A DNA stretch of 64,000 bases from Konateibacter massiliensis (GTDB lineage: Bacteria; Bacillota; Clostridia; Lachnospirales; Lachnospiraceae). Positions 34,542-44,096 of this stretch are shown one piece after another (position 1 is the stretch's first letter; every line of letters begins with the position of its first letter). The translations under genes and the position numbers were made by a program. The notes under the pieces were generated by a model. That model did not search any database and was not told where the DNA came from. It saw nothing but the letters and a program-made list of their open reading frames with translations. Location: the NCBI RefSeq assembly GCF_900184995.1, contig NZ_LT860099.1:2546332-2610331 (forward strand). Direction: 5' to 3'.

Positions 34542-36038
34542 TTACTTAAATGCAACGGAATTCCATCTCAATTCGTTCTTGAAGTTTCTGATCGTCGTAT
34601 CCTTGTCAATTACAACACTTTCAATTCCCATTCCTGCTGCCCAGTCTACCATCTGCTCTGTTGTCAGGTCATAGGAGAATGCTGTATGGTGCGCTCCGCC
34701 TGCAAGTATCCAAGCTTCTGCTCCTGTTGAAAGGCTTGGCTGCGGTTTCCAGAATGCGGAAGCTACCGGGAGTTTCGGCATATCGATATCCTGCGGCATA
34801 CACTCTACCTCGTTAATAATCAGTCTGAAGCGGTTTCCTAAGTCAATCAGGGAAGTTGCAATACCTTTGCCCGGCTTTGATGTAAATACAAGACGTGCAG
34901 GATCTTCACGTTTACCCATGGAAAGAGGAGAAACCTTAATTCCCGGTTTTACAGCGCTGATGCTAGGGCAAACCTCTAACATATGAGCCTGAAGAATTCC
35001 TTCTTTGCCCGGTACAAGGTTGTAAGTGTAATCTTCCATAAAGGAGGTTCCCTTCGCATCCTTTACACCCTCTGACATAATCTTCATCAAACGAACCATA
35101 GCTGCTGTCTTCCAGTCACCTTCTCCGCCGAAGCCGTAGCCTTTTTCCATCAATCTCTGGATTGCAAGTCCCGGTAACTGCTGTAAGCCGGATAGCATTT
35201 CAAAGTTTGTAACAATCGCCTGATAGTTTTTCTCTGTCAGGAACTTTTCAAAGCCGATTTCGATACCTGCCTGAATTCCCACATGCTTTCTAAATTCCTT
35301 CTCGTCTCTGCCTTCCAGTAAGATTTCATATCTATCATAATATTCATCCACAAGTGCGTTGATATCGCCCTCGGATACGTCATTTACATATGCCGCAATG
35401 TCTGTGATATTGTATGCGTCGATTTCCCAGCCAAATTTGATATGAGCCTCTACCTTGTCACCTTCGGTAACGGCTACGTTTCTCATGTTATCGCCAACTC
35501 TTAACACACGGATATGGCTGCTCTCCATCAGTCCGATAGCTGTTCTCATCCAAGAAGCAATTCTCTCCTGCACCTGCTTATCATCCCAGAAGCCTACAAT
35601 AATCTTTCTCTCAATTCCCATACGGCTTACGATATGTCCGAATTCTCTGTCGCCATGCGCTGACTGGTTTGTATTCATAAAGTCCATATCGATGGAATCA
35701 TAAGGGATTTCCTGATTGAACTGTGTGTGTAAATGAAGCAATGGTTTTCTAAACTCCTGAAGTCCGAGTATCCATGATTTTGCCGGTGAAAATGTGTGCA
35801 TCCAAGTGATAACGCCCGCGCATTCTTCATCTGCGTTCGCATCGTTAAAGGTTTTACGGATCGATACATTATCGATTAAGGTTGGCTTTAATACAACCTC
35901 AAAAGGCAGTACGCCGGACTTGTTCAATCCTTCTACCATAATTCTTGTGTGCTCTGCCACCTCTCTTAAGCAGTCATCTCCGTAAAGATCCTGTGAACCT
36001 GTTGCAAACCAAAATTTGTACTGTTTTCCTTTATTCAT
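34542..36038 (-). CDS. araA: L-arabinose isomerase
   Basis: A 498-residue manganese-dependent isomerase converting L-arabinose to L-ribulose. FWFATGSQDLYG opens the chain, TWMHTFSPAKSWI and GFGGEGDWKTAAM (metal-ligand glutamate) follow, and FMEDYTYNL and GAHHTAFSYDL are family marks. Length equals E. coli AraA. The start follows AAGGAGG. It is 83 bases after araR, with no strong terminator between them. Confidence 0.97.
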   Translation of the reverse strand: MNKGKQYKFWFATGSQDLYGDDCLREVAEHTRIMVEGLNKSGVLPFEVVLKPTLIDNVSIRKTFNDANADEECAGVITWMHTFSPAKSWILGLQEFRKPLLHLHTQFNQEIPYDSIDMDFMNTNQSAHGDREFGHIVSRMGIERKIIVGFWDDKQVQERIASWMRTAIGLMESSHIRVLRVGDNMRNVAVTEGDKVEAHIKFGWEIDAYNITDIAAYVNDVSEGDINALVDEYYDRYEILLEGRDEKEFRKHVGIQAGIEIGFEKFLTEKNYQAIVTNFEMLSGLQQLPGLAIQRLMEKGYGFGGEGDWKTAAMVRLMKIMSEGVKDAKGTSFMEDYTYNLVPGKEGILQAHMLEVCPSISAVKPGIKVSPLSMGKREDPARLVFTSKPGKGIATSLIDLGNRFRLIINEVECMPQDIDMPKLPVASAFWKPQPSLSTGAEAWILAGGAHHTAFSYDLTTEQMVDWAAGMGIESVVIDKDTTIRNFKNELRWNSVAFK

Positions 36039-36121
36039 TGTAATCCTCCTTATATTGTGCGGAATTTTCTCTCCCGCTTATTGAGGCGGTAACTTTGCCC
36101 CGCCATTTTTTCTGTTTTTTG

Positions 36122-37207
36122 TTACACTTCATCTATCTTCTTAACGGATTTCCTCTCGGTTAGCTCCGGTAAAAATTCATAGGTTGCATCTGCAAGCTCA
36201 CCCTCTATCATTTTAATCAGGTTTGATGCCACTTTTTTGCCAAGCTCCGTCTTTGGATGTGATACGGAGGTCAGAGGTACCTTGCAGTTAGCGGCTATCT
36301 CGGAATTATCGACACTGACGATGGATAAATCCTCCGGTATTCGAATATCATTCTTACCGCATATCTTGACGATTTCCTGCGCTGCCAAATCATTGTAGCA
36401 GACACAAGCGGTGGTTTCCCTTAATCTCTTCAGTACTCGCTTTGACTCGTAGGATAAATTCCTTAAATCCTCCGTGTCAATCCAGAGCACATTTTCGTCG
36501 TAAAGCCGAAGCCCTGCATCAGCAAGCGCCTGTACATAACCGGCATACCTCAAATGTCCCTGTCTGTCGTCCGACTTAAAAATTCCTGCAATTCTTGTAT
36601 GCCCTGCTTCAATTAAATATTTTGCTGCCTTATAACCGGTTGCCCTGTCGTCAAGCACCACATAGGGCAGGTTAATCTGCGGATAATTGCTGTTAAAAAA
36701 TATGGTCGGGATATCGCGCTGTATAATCTCGTTATAAAGCTCCACGTTTGGATTTGGGATACCGCTCTTTGTCGGCTCTACAATGATGCCATCCGCCATA
36801 TTCCTGTCCAGAATATTTTTAATCACACTGTACTCCTTCTCCACACTGTTGTGTGTAAAGGCGATTTGAAGTGTGTAGCCGGCATCGGAGATAACCTCCT
36901 CCATTCCCTTTATAATGCTTGGAAAAATATAGTCGTCCACGTAGGTGGTAACAACCGCTATATTCATGGTGTTCTCGGTCCTTCTCTTAAATACATTGCT
37001 GATATAAGTACCGCTTCCCTGGCGCCGCTCGATTATTTTTTCCTTTTCCAGTTCGCTGATGGCGTGTCTCACGGTCTGGCGGCTCATCTGGAACATTTCC
37101 GCCAGCTCATTTTCCGAATTGAGCTTTTCACCCGGATTGATTGCCCCACTCTCCACCTGAGACTTTACCCAATCAACGATTCTCCTATATTTGGGCTGTT
37201 GTGTCAT
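36122..37207 (-). CDS. araR: AraR-type arabinose repressor (GntR helix-turn-helix with LacI-like effector domain)
   Basis: A 361-residue regulator, nearly the same length as B. subtilis AraR. Residues ~1-75 are a GntR winged helix (ENELAEMFQMSRQTVRHAISEL and RRQGSGTYIS). The remainder is a LacI/GalR-type sugar-binding domain. The ATG at 37207 follows GGGGAGG. It heads the araA-kinase-araD-tal-tkt-galM cluster and should repress it without arabinose. Repeated CAAGTTGTATTG motifs upstream are candidate binding sites. Confidence 0.93.
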   Translation of the reverse strand: MTQQPKYRRIVDWVKSQVESGAINPGEKLNSENELAEMFQMSRQTVRHAISELEKEKIIERRQGSGTYISNVFKRRTENTMNIAVVTTYVDDYIFPSIIKGMEEVISDAGYTLQIAFTHNSVEKEYSVIKNILDRNMADGIIVEPTKSGIPNPNVELYNEIIQRDIPTIFFNSNYPQINLPYVVLDDRATGYKAAKYLIEAGHTRIAGIFKSDDRQGHLRYAGYVQALADAGLRLYDENVLWIDTEDLRNLSYESKRVLKRLRETTACVCYNDLAAQEIVKICGKNDIRIPEDLSIVSVDNSEIAANCKVPLTSVSHPKTELGKKVASNLIKMIEGELADATYEFLPELTERKSVKKIDEV

Positions 37208-37350
37208 GTTCTTCCTCCCCAAAATCACTTGTATAACCAAGTATGCTGTTTCTGCTTTCTTATTTTTCTGTTTTTATGTAATAATTATAATTGCGAATAT
37301 TTATTATTTACATTTATATAAATAATATACAATGTACAGCAGCAACTTGT

Positions 37351-37410
37351 CAATACAATTTGTATGAATTTTTCTTCAAGTTGTATTGTTTTTATTGTCA
37401 AGTTGTATTG
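37351..37410. promoter_or_regulatory. Candidate AraR operators upstream of araR
   Basis: CAAGTTGTATTG occurs at 37377-37388 and 37399-37410, exactly 22 bases apart (two helical turns). An inverted relative, CAATACAATTTG, lies at 37351-37362. The direct copies share TCAAGTTGTATTGTTTT. The spacing suits cooperative binding and looping. Confidence 0.55.
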
Positions 37411-37469
37411 TTTTAGTTTTTTGATGAATTGGGACAAATTAATTTTACTCCAGGAGGCACGCATAAATA

Positions 37470-37512
37470 CAAAAAAGATTGTGTATCAATTTATAAACTG
37501 ATACACAACCTT
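37470..37512 (-). terminator. Terminator of the 54-residue gene
   Basis: A 14-bp stem (AAGATTGTGTATCA with its complement, one G-T pair) is followed on the minus strand by a T-run. It begins 9 bases after the stop at 37521. Confidence 0.8.
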
Positions 37513-37520
37513 GTTCCTTG

Positions 37521-37685
37521 CTAACGCTTCTGATTCACAGGGTGAATTCCCTCTTCTCTTACATTGTGCTGCTGATTCTGATTTTCCGGCTTCACCTTGT
37601 CGGTAACGGACTTAAAGCAATCCTGCTCTTTTTGCTCCGCTTTCTTTTCCTGCTTTTTCTTCATTTTAGATTCCTTTCTGCTCAT
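37521..37685 (-). CDS. Small charged protein of 54 residues, unknown function
   Basis: A short gene starting at the ATG at 37685 with a weak ribosome site (AGAAAG). The product is strongly hydrophilic: a Lys/Glu/Gln-rich N-terminal half (MKKKQEKKAEQKEQ) and a polar tail (ENQNQQHNV, HPVNQKR). One cysteine is present and no membrane segment. No family is recognised. Support comes from the strong terminator directly after its stop and its tandem position 59 bases downstream of the esterase stop, perhaps in the same transcript. The opposite-strand frame is hydrophobic and looks like its shadow. Confidence 0.6.
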   Translation of the reverse strand: MSRKESKMKKKQEKKAEQKEQDCFKSVTDKVKPENQNQQHNVREEGIHPVNQKR

Positions 37686-37744
37686 TTCTTTCTAAAATAA
37701 GATTTGCAGTTTTTCTTGTTTCTATACTTATCTTCTCCTCATTT

Positions 37745-38713
37745 TTATTCATGCATTTTAATAAACCTCTTAATCTCATTCCAAGCATCACACCCCTCTT
37801 TGATATACGGGGTAATAATATAAAAAGTATGGTACATTCCCCAATATTTTATAAAGCGCACCTCAACACCTGCCTCTTTTGCCTTCCGGACAATCGCTAC
37901 GCTGTCACTCAAAAGAAGCTCATCAGAGCCGGTCTGAATCAGCATAGGCGGCATACCCCTGTAATCGCCGTAGGCGGGAGAAATATATGGCAGCGTTAAA
38001 TCATAATCCCCTGCATAGATGATAGGAACCGGATACTTTGGCGCCCTTTTTGTGCTTGCCGAGCCAAAAAAAGCATCTTTTTTGATTTTCGTGGAATAGG
38101 ATTCTCCGCTTGCCAGAAAATCTGCCCATGGAGACGATAAGATCAACAGTTTCGGAAGCTGTTTTTCATGATCCCGCAGATAAAGCGTCAAGGCGAGTGC
38201 AAGCCCTCCTCCCGCTGAATCCCCGCAGACAACTATATCTTTTGCACTGTAACCGTTTTTCAGCAGCCATTCATAACCATCTAGCGCATCCTCCAAGGCA
38301 CTTGGATAAAGATGATCCGGAGCCGTTCTATAATTCAGCGAAAAAACATCGGCATTATCATAGCTCTTTGAATACCGAAGCGCCATCTCGTTATAAGTAT
38401 CCTTAAATGTCTCGACATATCCGCCGCCGTGAAGCTGATAAACGATTTTTTTATGGCTGGTATTCTCCTTTTTTAATAGGTAACCCTTTGCCTTTTTCAG
38501 TATAATTTCCGTATTTGTGTATCCCTTTGGCACTCTCCATCGTCCAAACTTGTACGTCTTTGCCTGCGTTTTCATCTTGGATGCCATAATTGACTTGCCC
38601 GTTATAAGGCTATACACCTGATTCATTACGCAAATTCCGTTATTTATTATTTTTCCTAAAAATGGTATTGATAAATTCCATCTGCTAAACATAAGCACAA
38701 AAATATTTTTCAT
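37745..38713 (-). CDS. Alpha/beta hydrolase, HSL-like esterase
   Basis: A 322-residue serine hydrolase of the hormone-sensitive-lipase group. The oxyanion motif HGGG is at 95-98 and the nucleophile Ser166 lies in GDSAGG. The acid and histidine are in the C-terminal part (near LLLSDSVAIV and MYHTFYI). A hydrophobic N-terminal stretch could anchor it to the membrane. The ATG at 38713 is preceded by AGAGGTG and is preferred over upstream ATGs. It hydrolyses short-chain esters; removing acetyl groups from plant glycans is possible given the neighbourhood but unproven. Confidence 0.85.
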   Translation of the reverse strand: MKNIFVLMFSRWNLSIPFLGKIINNGICVMNQVYSLITGKSIMASKMKTQAKTYKFGRWRVPKGYTNTEIILKKAKGYLLKKENTSHKKIVYQLHGGGYVETFKDTYNEMALRYSKSYDNADVFSLNYRTAPDHLYPSALEDALDGYEWLLKNGYSAKDIVVCGDSAGGGLALALTLYLRDHEKQLPKLLILSSPWADFLASGESYSTKIKKDAFFGSASTKRAPKYPVPIIYAGDYDLTLPYISPAYGDYRGMPPMLIQTGSDELLLSDSVAIVRKAKEAGVEVRFIKYWGMYHTFYIITPYIKEGCDAWNEIKRFIKMHE

Positions 38714-38898
38714 CAAAATGCACCTCTTACTGTCATTCATGATATTAGTGTAACATAAGTTCGCATAAAGCACTTCCTATTTTATATAAATTTTATACAA
38801 TTTAGTAGTTTTATGTTAAACAATGTTGAGTTATTCCATAATTCCAGTAAAAAATACTCTGCGAGGTGCGTATAAATAGTTTGTTATAGCAAAATGCC

Positions 38899-40641
38899 TT
38901 ATGCAATAATTACTGAGTTGCCTTTTTGCTGCTTACACTGCTTTTTCGTTTTGGCAATTGCCTGGGAAAGAACCCCAGTCTCAGCAAAGTTGCCGGCACA
39001 GTTCGTAACAGCGGCAATAGACAAAGTTGCAATAGGGAAATTTTCTAAAAAACCATTGCGGTCCTTGGAAACAATATATCCCCGTTCCCAATCGGAAGGG
39101 GAGTAGAGGGACTTAATCTGCCCGGCAAACGTATGAATAATATTGTCACACAGCTTTGGTAAACGTTCCATGTCCCGGGTGATGATTACAAAGTCATCCC
39201 CACCGATATGGCCCATGAAATCCTTCTCAGAACAGCAAAGCCTCATCGCCTGAGCCAGAGCCTTGAGCATGCAGTCACCGTATTCAAAACCATAAGCATC
39301 ATTGTAGGCTTTGAAATTGTCCAAATCCAGATAGACAACAGCGTAGGGCTCCGTCTCATGAATCACTGCACCGATGGTGCGCTGGATGGCATTGTTGCCG
39401 GGCAGACCTGTGAGAGGGCTGGCATCTGCGGCGTTTCTTTCCCGTATACTGATGGCAGCAAGCAGCAAATCCCGAACGGTAACCACGCCCAAATACCGCC
39501 CCTGATTTACCACGACGATAGCGTCGTAGACACTGGAAAAATCCCGCTCCATGGCTAAGGCTGCCACCTCATCCACAGTAGCGCAATGATCTACTGCTAT
39601 GAAATCCTGCCCTAGCAGCTCACCCACAGTTCGGCGTAAAGAAAGGTTATACCCAAACTGTCCGCTGAAGCTACCCAGCAGATGGCTGCGGGTAAGAATG
39701 CCATGAATATGGTTTTCACTATCCACCACGCAAAGTTCCGTAAGTGAGGAATCAGCTTTCATTCTTTCATATATAGGAAGAGCCTGCTCCTTTGGGGAGA
39801 TTGGCGGCTTTCGCTGGCAGATCAATCCAACGGTATCACCCCCTAACGGCAAGGAGGCAGGAGCCTGTTTTTCCTGCCAAAGCTGCTGAAGCAGAAGTTC
39901 CACCTCCTCACCAAGAGTTTGAAACTCCTCATCGGGCCGTGCCAGAAAAAAGCCCTGACCATAATCCACACCAAGGTCAATGAGGGTAGACAATTCCTGC
40001 CGGGTCTCAATTCCTTTCGCAATAATCTGAATCCCTGCTTCCCGGCAGAAGTTCACGATTCCCATAATAACGGACCGCTTCCTTCTATCCATATCGACCC
40101 CCTGAACAATGGACATATCAATTTTCAAGTAGTTGGGTGAAAAGACACAAGCCCGGGCAAGCCCCGAGTAACCGGAGCCAAAATCGTCGATGGCAATTTG
40201 AAACCCCTGCTGCTGATAGTGGTCGATGGCCTCTGTAAAAACAGAAAGTGAGCTGACAGCATTCTTTTCTGTAATTTCAAAAATAATGTCGTTTGGATTT
40301 AGTTTTAGCTTTGAAAGTTTTTCACGGGTAAATCCAGCGATGAATTCAGGATCATAGACAGTATTGGGGTCCACATTGAGGAAAAGCCTCATTCCAGCAG
40401 GTTTTGTACGGGCACCTTTCAGTGCCTGTATACGGCAAAGTTTTTCCAATTCCCATAGTTTCCTCGTTTTTGTTGCCAGTTCAAAAAGCTGCTCAATGTT
40501 CAGACAGCAATCAGAAAGGGTTATGCGGCTTAGGGCCTCATACCCCCAAATAGCACCGTCCCGAAATGAAACAATGGGCTGGTAAACCGACCGAATATGC
40601 TCGCCGCCGATAATCTCAAATAGTGTACTTGTAGGATTCAT
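38899..40641 (-). CDS. EAL-CBS-GGDEF cyclic-di-GMP signalling protein
   Basis: A 580-residue cytoplasmic protein with three parts. Residues ~1-245 are an EAL phosphodiesterase with expected catalytic residues in place: Glu35 (EAL), Asn89, Glu122, Asp152/Asp153 (DDFGSG), Lys173 and Glu212. The common AEG before that last Glu is AKG here. Residues ~270-400 are two CBS repeats, which often bind adenine nucleotides. Residues ~405-580 are a GGDEF domain with active-site form GGDDF at 480-484. The ATG at 40641 follows AGGAGA. The protein may degrade or make cyclic-di-GMP depending on the CBS ligand. Coding GC looks higher than in neighbours. It is monocistronic. Confidence 0.92.
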   Translation of the reverse strand: MNPTSTLFEIIGGEHIRSVYQPIVSFRDGAIWGYEALSRITLSDCCLNIEQLFELATKTRKLWELEKLCRIQALKGARTKPAGMRLFLNVDPNTVYDPEFIAGFTREKLSKLKLNPNDIIFEITEKNAVSSLSVFTEAIDHYQQQGFQIAIDDFGSGYSGLARACVFSPNYLKIDMSIVQGVDMDRRKRSVIMGIVNFCREAGIQIIAKGIETRQELSTLIDLGVDYGQGFFLARPDEEFQTLGEEVELLLQQLWQEKQAPASLPLGGDTVGLICQRKPPISPKEQALPIYERMKADSSLTELCVVDSENHIHGILTRSHLLGSFSGQFGYNLSLRRTVGELLGQDFIAVDHCATVDEVAALAMERDFSSVYDAIVVVNQGRYLGVVTVRDLLLAAISIRERNAADASPLTGLPGNNAIQRTIGAVIHETEPYAVVYLDLDNFKAYNDAYGFEYGDCMLKALAQAMRLCCSEKDFMGHIGGDDFVIITRDMERLPKLCDNIIHTFAGQIKSLYSPSDWERGYIVSKDRNGFLENFPIATLSIAAVTNCAGNFAETGVLSQAIAKTKKQCKQQKGNSVIIA

Positions 40642-40814
40642 ATGTATCTTTCTCCTCATAATTTTTTCTGGTCTAGTCAGCCCCTCTTGCATGGTCAGCG
40701 TTTGTTCGCCTCCATCATGCCCTCAACCATATATATTTTGTATTACTCTCAATAATATATGTGCTGTGTAAACTTATTCATCAATTTAAAGTAAAATAAA
40801 AGTAAACTTTCATA

Positions 40815-40850
40815 AGAACAGGACCGCAACAAATGTCGCCGTCCTGTTCT
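40815..40850. terminator. 10-bp hairpin downstream of the tannase-like gene
   Basis: AGAACAGGAC pairs with GTCCTGTTCT across a 16-base loop, 15 bases after the tannase-like stop. The T-run is weak. Confidence 0.5.
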
Positions 40851-40864
40851 ATCCCTAAACTATC

Positions 40865-42361
40865 TTATATTCTGCCTTCATCTTCCGCACAAATCCTATC
40901 AATCCAAGCAAACAATTCAGCTATATCATAATCACCGCTGTGGAAAACTCCCCACGGCAGTTCAAAATCAACTTGATTGTTATGATTGTCAAGAATCAAT
41001 GCCAGGATTGCCGGTATTGCCAGCGAAGTATCTCTGTCAAATACACCATGACGTATTCTCCAATACTTTGCTGTATCTGCCTTACCGATATATTGGGTGG
41101 GATTGAGCATGCGAATGATTTTCTCATCCGCCATTGCACCATTCACCTCACTGTGTTCCTTCGAATATGCGGTAAAATGCTTTGCCGTAATTTTCTCCGT
41201 CCCAAATTCTTCATTTTCAGGACTTTTTAAGTCCAGCGCATCAAATGAGGGAACCTCTTTCATACGGGTAATTTTTTTAATAAATCCGTCCCAATTTAAA
41301 TCCACCACTTTTTTATCTTTAACCGTCAGATACTCCTGTTCATCCATTATACTTTGGACAGCCGCAAAATCACTCAAGAATTCCTGCGTATTGCGCGTAT
41401 CCAGCTCCTTCTGTGCAGAAGCAATCACAAGATTTTTGATATATTCCTTAAAGGTGCCTTCTCCATCAACATCCAAAGACAGTTCTCTGCCTTTTTTATC
41501 CTTTAGATATAAGCTGTTTAGATACGCAGGAAACAGCTTTTTCAACTCCTTCGAAATCTCTATCTGCTTTTCGGTAAGCATACCGTCAATTGCCACATTC
41601 TTTACGTTGCCTTCCGTTCTGACATGCTTAATGCGATGATAATCATGATATCCGCAAAACAGCCATTCATAAGCTATATCTGCATTTTCAAGATTGTGGA
41701 TTGGACAATAGCAGCTTGCTGCAAATATATCATCCTTTTCCTCTGCCGCACCGATTGCTTTCAGATAAGGCTCATAGTCCGCACTGTTTCCCGACGCTCC
41801 GGTTATTGCAGACAGAGCACCACCGGCACTTGTACCGTTCGTAATAATGTGGTCGGTATTGCCGGGAATCAGCTCTCTGTTATGGCGGAGAAAACGGATT
41901 GCCGCCTTCATGTCCACAATCAAAGCAGGCGCTTTCCCTACCATCTTTCCACTTTTGCTGCTGATATCCCCAGTCTTGCTTCCCACAAAAAACTCAGTAC
42001 TGCTTACACCCGATGTCCTTCCGCGAACACCCGCACTGGCGACAACATATCCATGCTGCAATGCCCGAAAAATAGAGTTTGTTCTTCCAAGAAAATCTTT
42101 CCCCGGTTCATCCGCAGGTCCCGGCATATAACCGCCAACCGTATTTGGCATAAAAATCGGTGCCGTATGCAGCGAATATCCATTGATTGTCTTTCCCTGA
42201 TAATACGCCTCAGGTACAAACAAATTCATTTTTTGTATGGAATCAACCGGCATCGCGCAGTAAGAAATGTCCCTGAACGCTCGAAATATAACACTACGGT
42301 TATCCATGCTGCAAGTATCCACTTTATAGTTTCGTGAGTTAAAAATAAGTATATCTTTCAT
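40865..42361 (-). CDS. Tannase/feruloyl-esterase-like alpha/beta hydrolase
   Basis: A 498-residue serine hydrolase resembling the subtype B tannase group. The nucleophile Ser178 lies in [13 protein letters not shown], and the [11 protein letters not shown] and HLHTAPIF-like oxyanion regions (here [11 protein letters not shown]) are present. A large lid insertion between about 200 and 400 is typical of tannases, and the C-terminal [14 protein letters not shown] segment carries the expected acid and histidine region. No signal peptide is present, so it acts inside the cell. It lies 29 bases after the EIIBC gene, so its substrate should be an acylated or phenolic glycoside imported by that phosphotransferase. 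Family is likely; substrate is inferred. Confidence 0.82.
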   Translation of the reverse strand: MKDILIFNSRNYKVDTCSMDNRSVIFRAFRDISYCAMPVDSIQKMNLFVPEAYYQGKTINGYSLHTAPIFMPNTVGGYMPGPADEPGKDFLGRTNSIFRALQHGYVVASAGVRGRTSGVSSTEFFVGSKTGDISSKSGKMVGKAPALIVDMKAAIRFLRHNRELIPGNTDHIITNGTSAGGALSAITGASGNSADYEPYLKAIGAAEEKDDIFAASCYCPIHNLENADIAYEWLFCGYHDYHRIKHVRTEGNVKNVAIDGMLTEKQIEISKELKKLFPAYLNSLYLKDKKGRELSLDVDGEGTFKEYIKNLVIASAQKELDTRNTQEFLSDFAAVQSIMDEQEYLTVKDKKVVDLNWDGFIKKITRMKEVPSFDALDLKSPENEEFGTEKITAKHFTAYSKEHSEVNGAMADEKIIRMLNPTQYIGKADTAKYWRIRHGVFDRDTSLAIPAILALILDNHNNQVDFELPWGVFHSGDYDIAELFAWIDRICAEDEGRI

Positions 42362-42390
42362 AAATTCGTCTATCCTTAAATTAGTTTGAA

Positions 42391-43842
42391 TTAGCCTAAA
42401 ATCTCAGCATCTTTATCTTTGTAAATAATGAGCTGCGTTACAAATGTAAACACGCCTGCAATCAGAACTGCTATCACATATTTAATCATGTCTGAAATAC
42501 TGCCTGTTGCCGGATTAACAAAGTTCGGGAATGAAAACAATCCGCTTCCGCCAAACATAAAGATTTTTGTCTGAAGAAGTCCTAAAATAGCTCCGCCGAT
42601 TGCACCACCTACAATGTTTAAAACCAGCGGCTTCTTGAGCGGTATCATGACAGAGTACATCAAAGGCTCACCAATGCCGCAAACCTGTGAAATGGTTGCC
42701 GGAATTGCAAGGTCACGTACTTTTCTGTTTTTGCGGGAGGCAATGCAAAGTGCAATACCCTGAAACATACCAATCATAGGTCCAATGCTGCCGCATGCCA
42801 ACATATAATCAAATCCGTTGATTGCAATTGTAGAAAGTCCGAGGGAAATGATTACCCAATGAAGGCCGAACATAACTAAAATACCAAATCCTCCGCCAAT
42901 CAATGCACCTGCCACAACACCGCCTACAACAGGAATATGATAAAGGAATGTCACAAAATTAGCAATTACTCCGCAAATTGCCATGGAAACAGGTCCGATA
43001 ACAATATAAGTAAGCACAACTGCGCAAACCAGCGAAAATAGAGGTGTTAAAACGCCGCGAACTGCAACCGGAATACTCTTTTTACATAACTTTTCAATTC
43101 TAGATGCTACATAAACAGCCAAAATAATCGGAACAACGCTGGATGTATATCCGGTTCCCGGCATAACAATCGGAATGCCTAAGAAAGTATTATAATAATT
43201 CATTTCAAACGCAGTTCCCGCAAAAATTGTTCCGGCAATATTCAATGTGGTAGCAATATTAACCATGCCCGGATAAACCAACGCACAACCGATTGCCGCA
43301 CCCACAAATTCGTTACTCTTAAATTTCCTTGCAGATGTAAAACCTAAAAGAATCGGCAGGAAGTAGAAAAATCCATCACTAAGTGCATACAGCACCATGT
43401 AAAATCCACTTTCTGTTGTAAACCATCCAAGTGTAGGTCCAAGGGAAACAAGACCCTTTACTATACCTGCCGCAGCCAATACCCCAAGCGTAGGCGCCAG
43501 AATACCGGAAATAATATTCATCAGGTTGTTAATCACACCCTTTTTTTCGCCTTGGGCACTGTCCGTATCCTGATTACTGTCAGAAGGTCCAAGATTGTAT
43601 TTGGCACAAATGGCATCAAAAACGTCACCTACTTCATTTCCAATTACAACCTGATATTGCCCACCTGCCTGAATGATTTTCAGTATCCCCTCCGTTTGCT
43701 CCAATGTCTTTGTGTCTGCTTTACTCTCATCTACCAGCGTAAAGCGCAAACGCGTAACACAATGTGTTAGTGCAGAGATATTCTCTGTCCCTCCAACACT
43801 TTTGACTATCGTCTCCGATAGCTTATCATAGTTCTTTGCCAT
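42391..43842 (-). CDS. Phosphotransferase system EIIBC, beta-glucoside/sucrose family
   Basis: A 483-residue membrane permease. The N-terminal EIIB domain (~1-85) has the phospho-cysteine Cys28 in [10 protein letters not shown]. The EIIC domain follows with about ten membrane segments and the substrate-site region [10 protein letters not shown]. No EIIA domain is attached, so a free glucose-type EIIA must supply phosphate. The ATG at 43842 follows AAGGAGG. It is divergent from an RpiR regulator and precedes a tannase-like gene. It imports and phosphorylates a glycoside, possibly a plant phenolic glycoside. Confidence 0.94.
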   Translation of the reverse strand: MAKNYDKLSETIVKSVGGTENISALTHCVTRLRFTLVDESKADTKTLEQTEGILKIIQAGGQYQVVIGNEVGDVFDAICAKYNLGPSDSNQDTDSAQGEKKGVINNLMNIISGILAPTLGVLAAAGIVKGLVSLGPTLGWFTTESGFYMVLYALSDGFFYFLPILLGFTSARKFKSNEFVGAAIGCALVYPGMVNIATTLNIAGTIFAGTAFEMNYYNTFLGIPIVMPGTGYTSSVVPIILAVYVASRIEKLCKKSIPVAVRGVLTPLFSLVCAVVLTYIVIGPVSMAICGVIANFVTFLYHIPVVGGVVAGALIGGGFGILVMFGLHWVIISLGLSTIAINGFDYMLACGSIGPMIGMFQGIALCIASRKNRKVRDLAIPATISQVCGIGEPLMYSVMIPLKKPLVLNIVGGAIGGAILGLLQTKIFMFGGSGLFSFPNFVNPATGSISDMIKYVIAVLIAGVFTFVTQLIIYKDKDAEILG

Positions 43843-43900
43843 ACTAATGTCCTCCTTGCTTTGCATTGCCGCTTTAGAATGAATGTTTTATTCTTATTGC

Positions 43901-43917
43901 ATGAATATATTATTCAT
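43901..43917. promoter_or_regulatory. Palindrome between EIIBC and RpiR, candidate operator
   Basis: ATGAATA and its exact inverse TATTCAT are separated by three bases. A similar inverted pair (AGAAT...ATTCT) lies 15-20 bases upstream. Likely RpiR binding region. Confidence 0.5.
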
Positions 43918-44054
43918 TATTTTATCAAATAAGTAAATATCTATTTTTCACAAACATTGCAAATAAAATTTGTCTATTGTTCCTAACCAAAATTCAAATC
44001 ATAATAAATAAAATATTTACTCAAACAACTATTTTGAATAACTTTAATACGTGC

Positions 44055-44060
44055 TATAAT
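44055..44060 (+). promoter_or_regulatory. -10 box upstream of the RpiR gene
   Basis: A perfect TATAAT lies 36 bases upstream of the start. The -35 region (TTTTGA, 17 bases upstream) is weak. Confidence 0.4.
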
Positions 44061-44096
44061 AATACAAAAGCATATTACTTCAGAAAGAGGTGCCAC

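Noticed and set aside
37518-37700. Plus-strand frame opposite the 54-residue gene
   Set aside because: Hydrophobic Leu/Phe-rich product typical of an antisense shadow of Lys/Glu codons; the terminator polarity supports the minus strand.
41624-42337. 237-codon plus-strand frame
   Set aside because: Antisense to the tannase-like gene, which has the GTSAGG nucleophile motif and a conserved fold.
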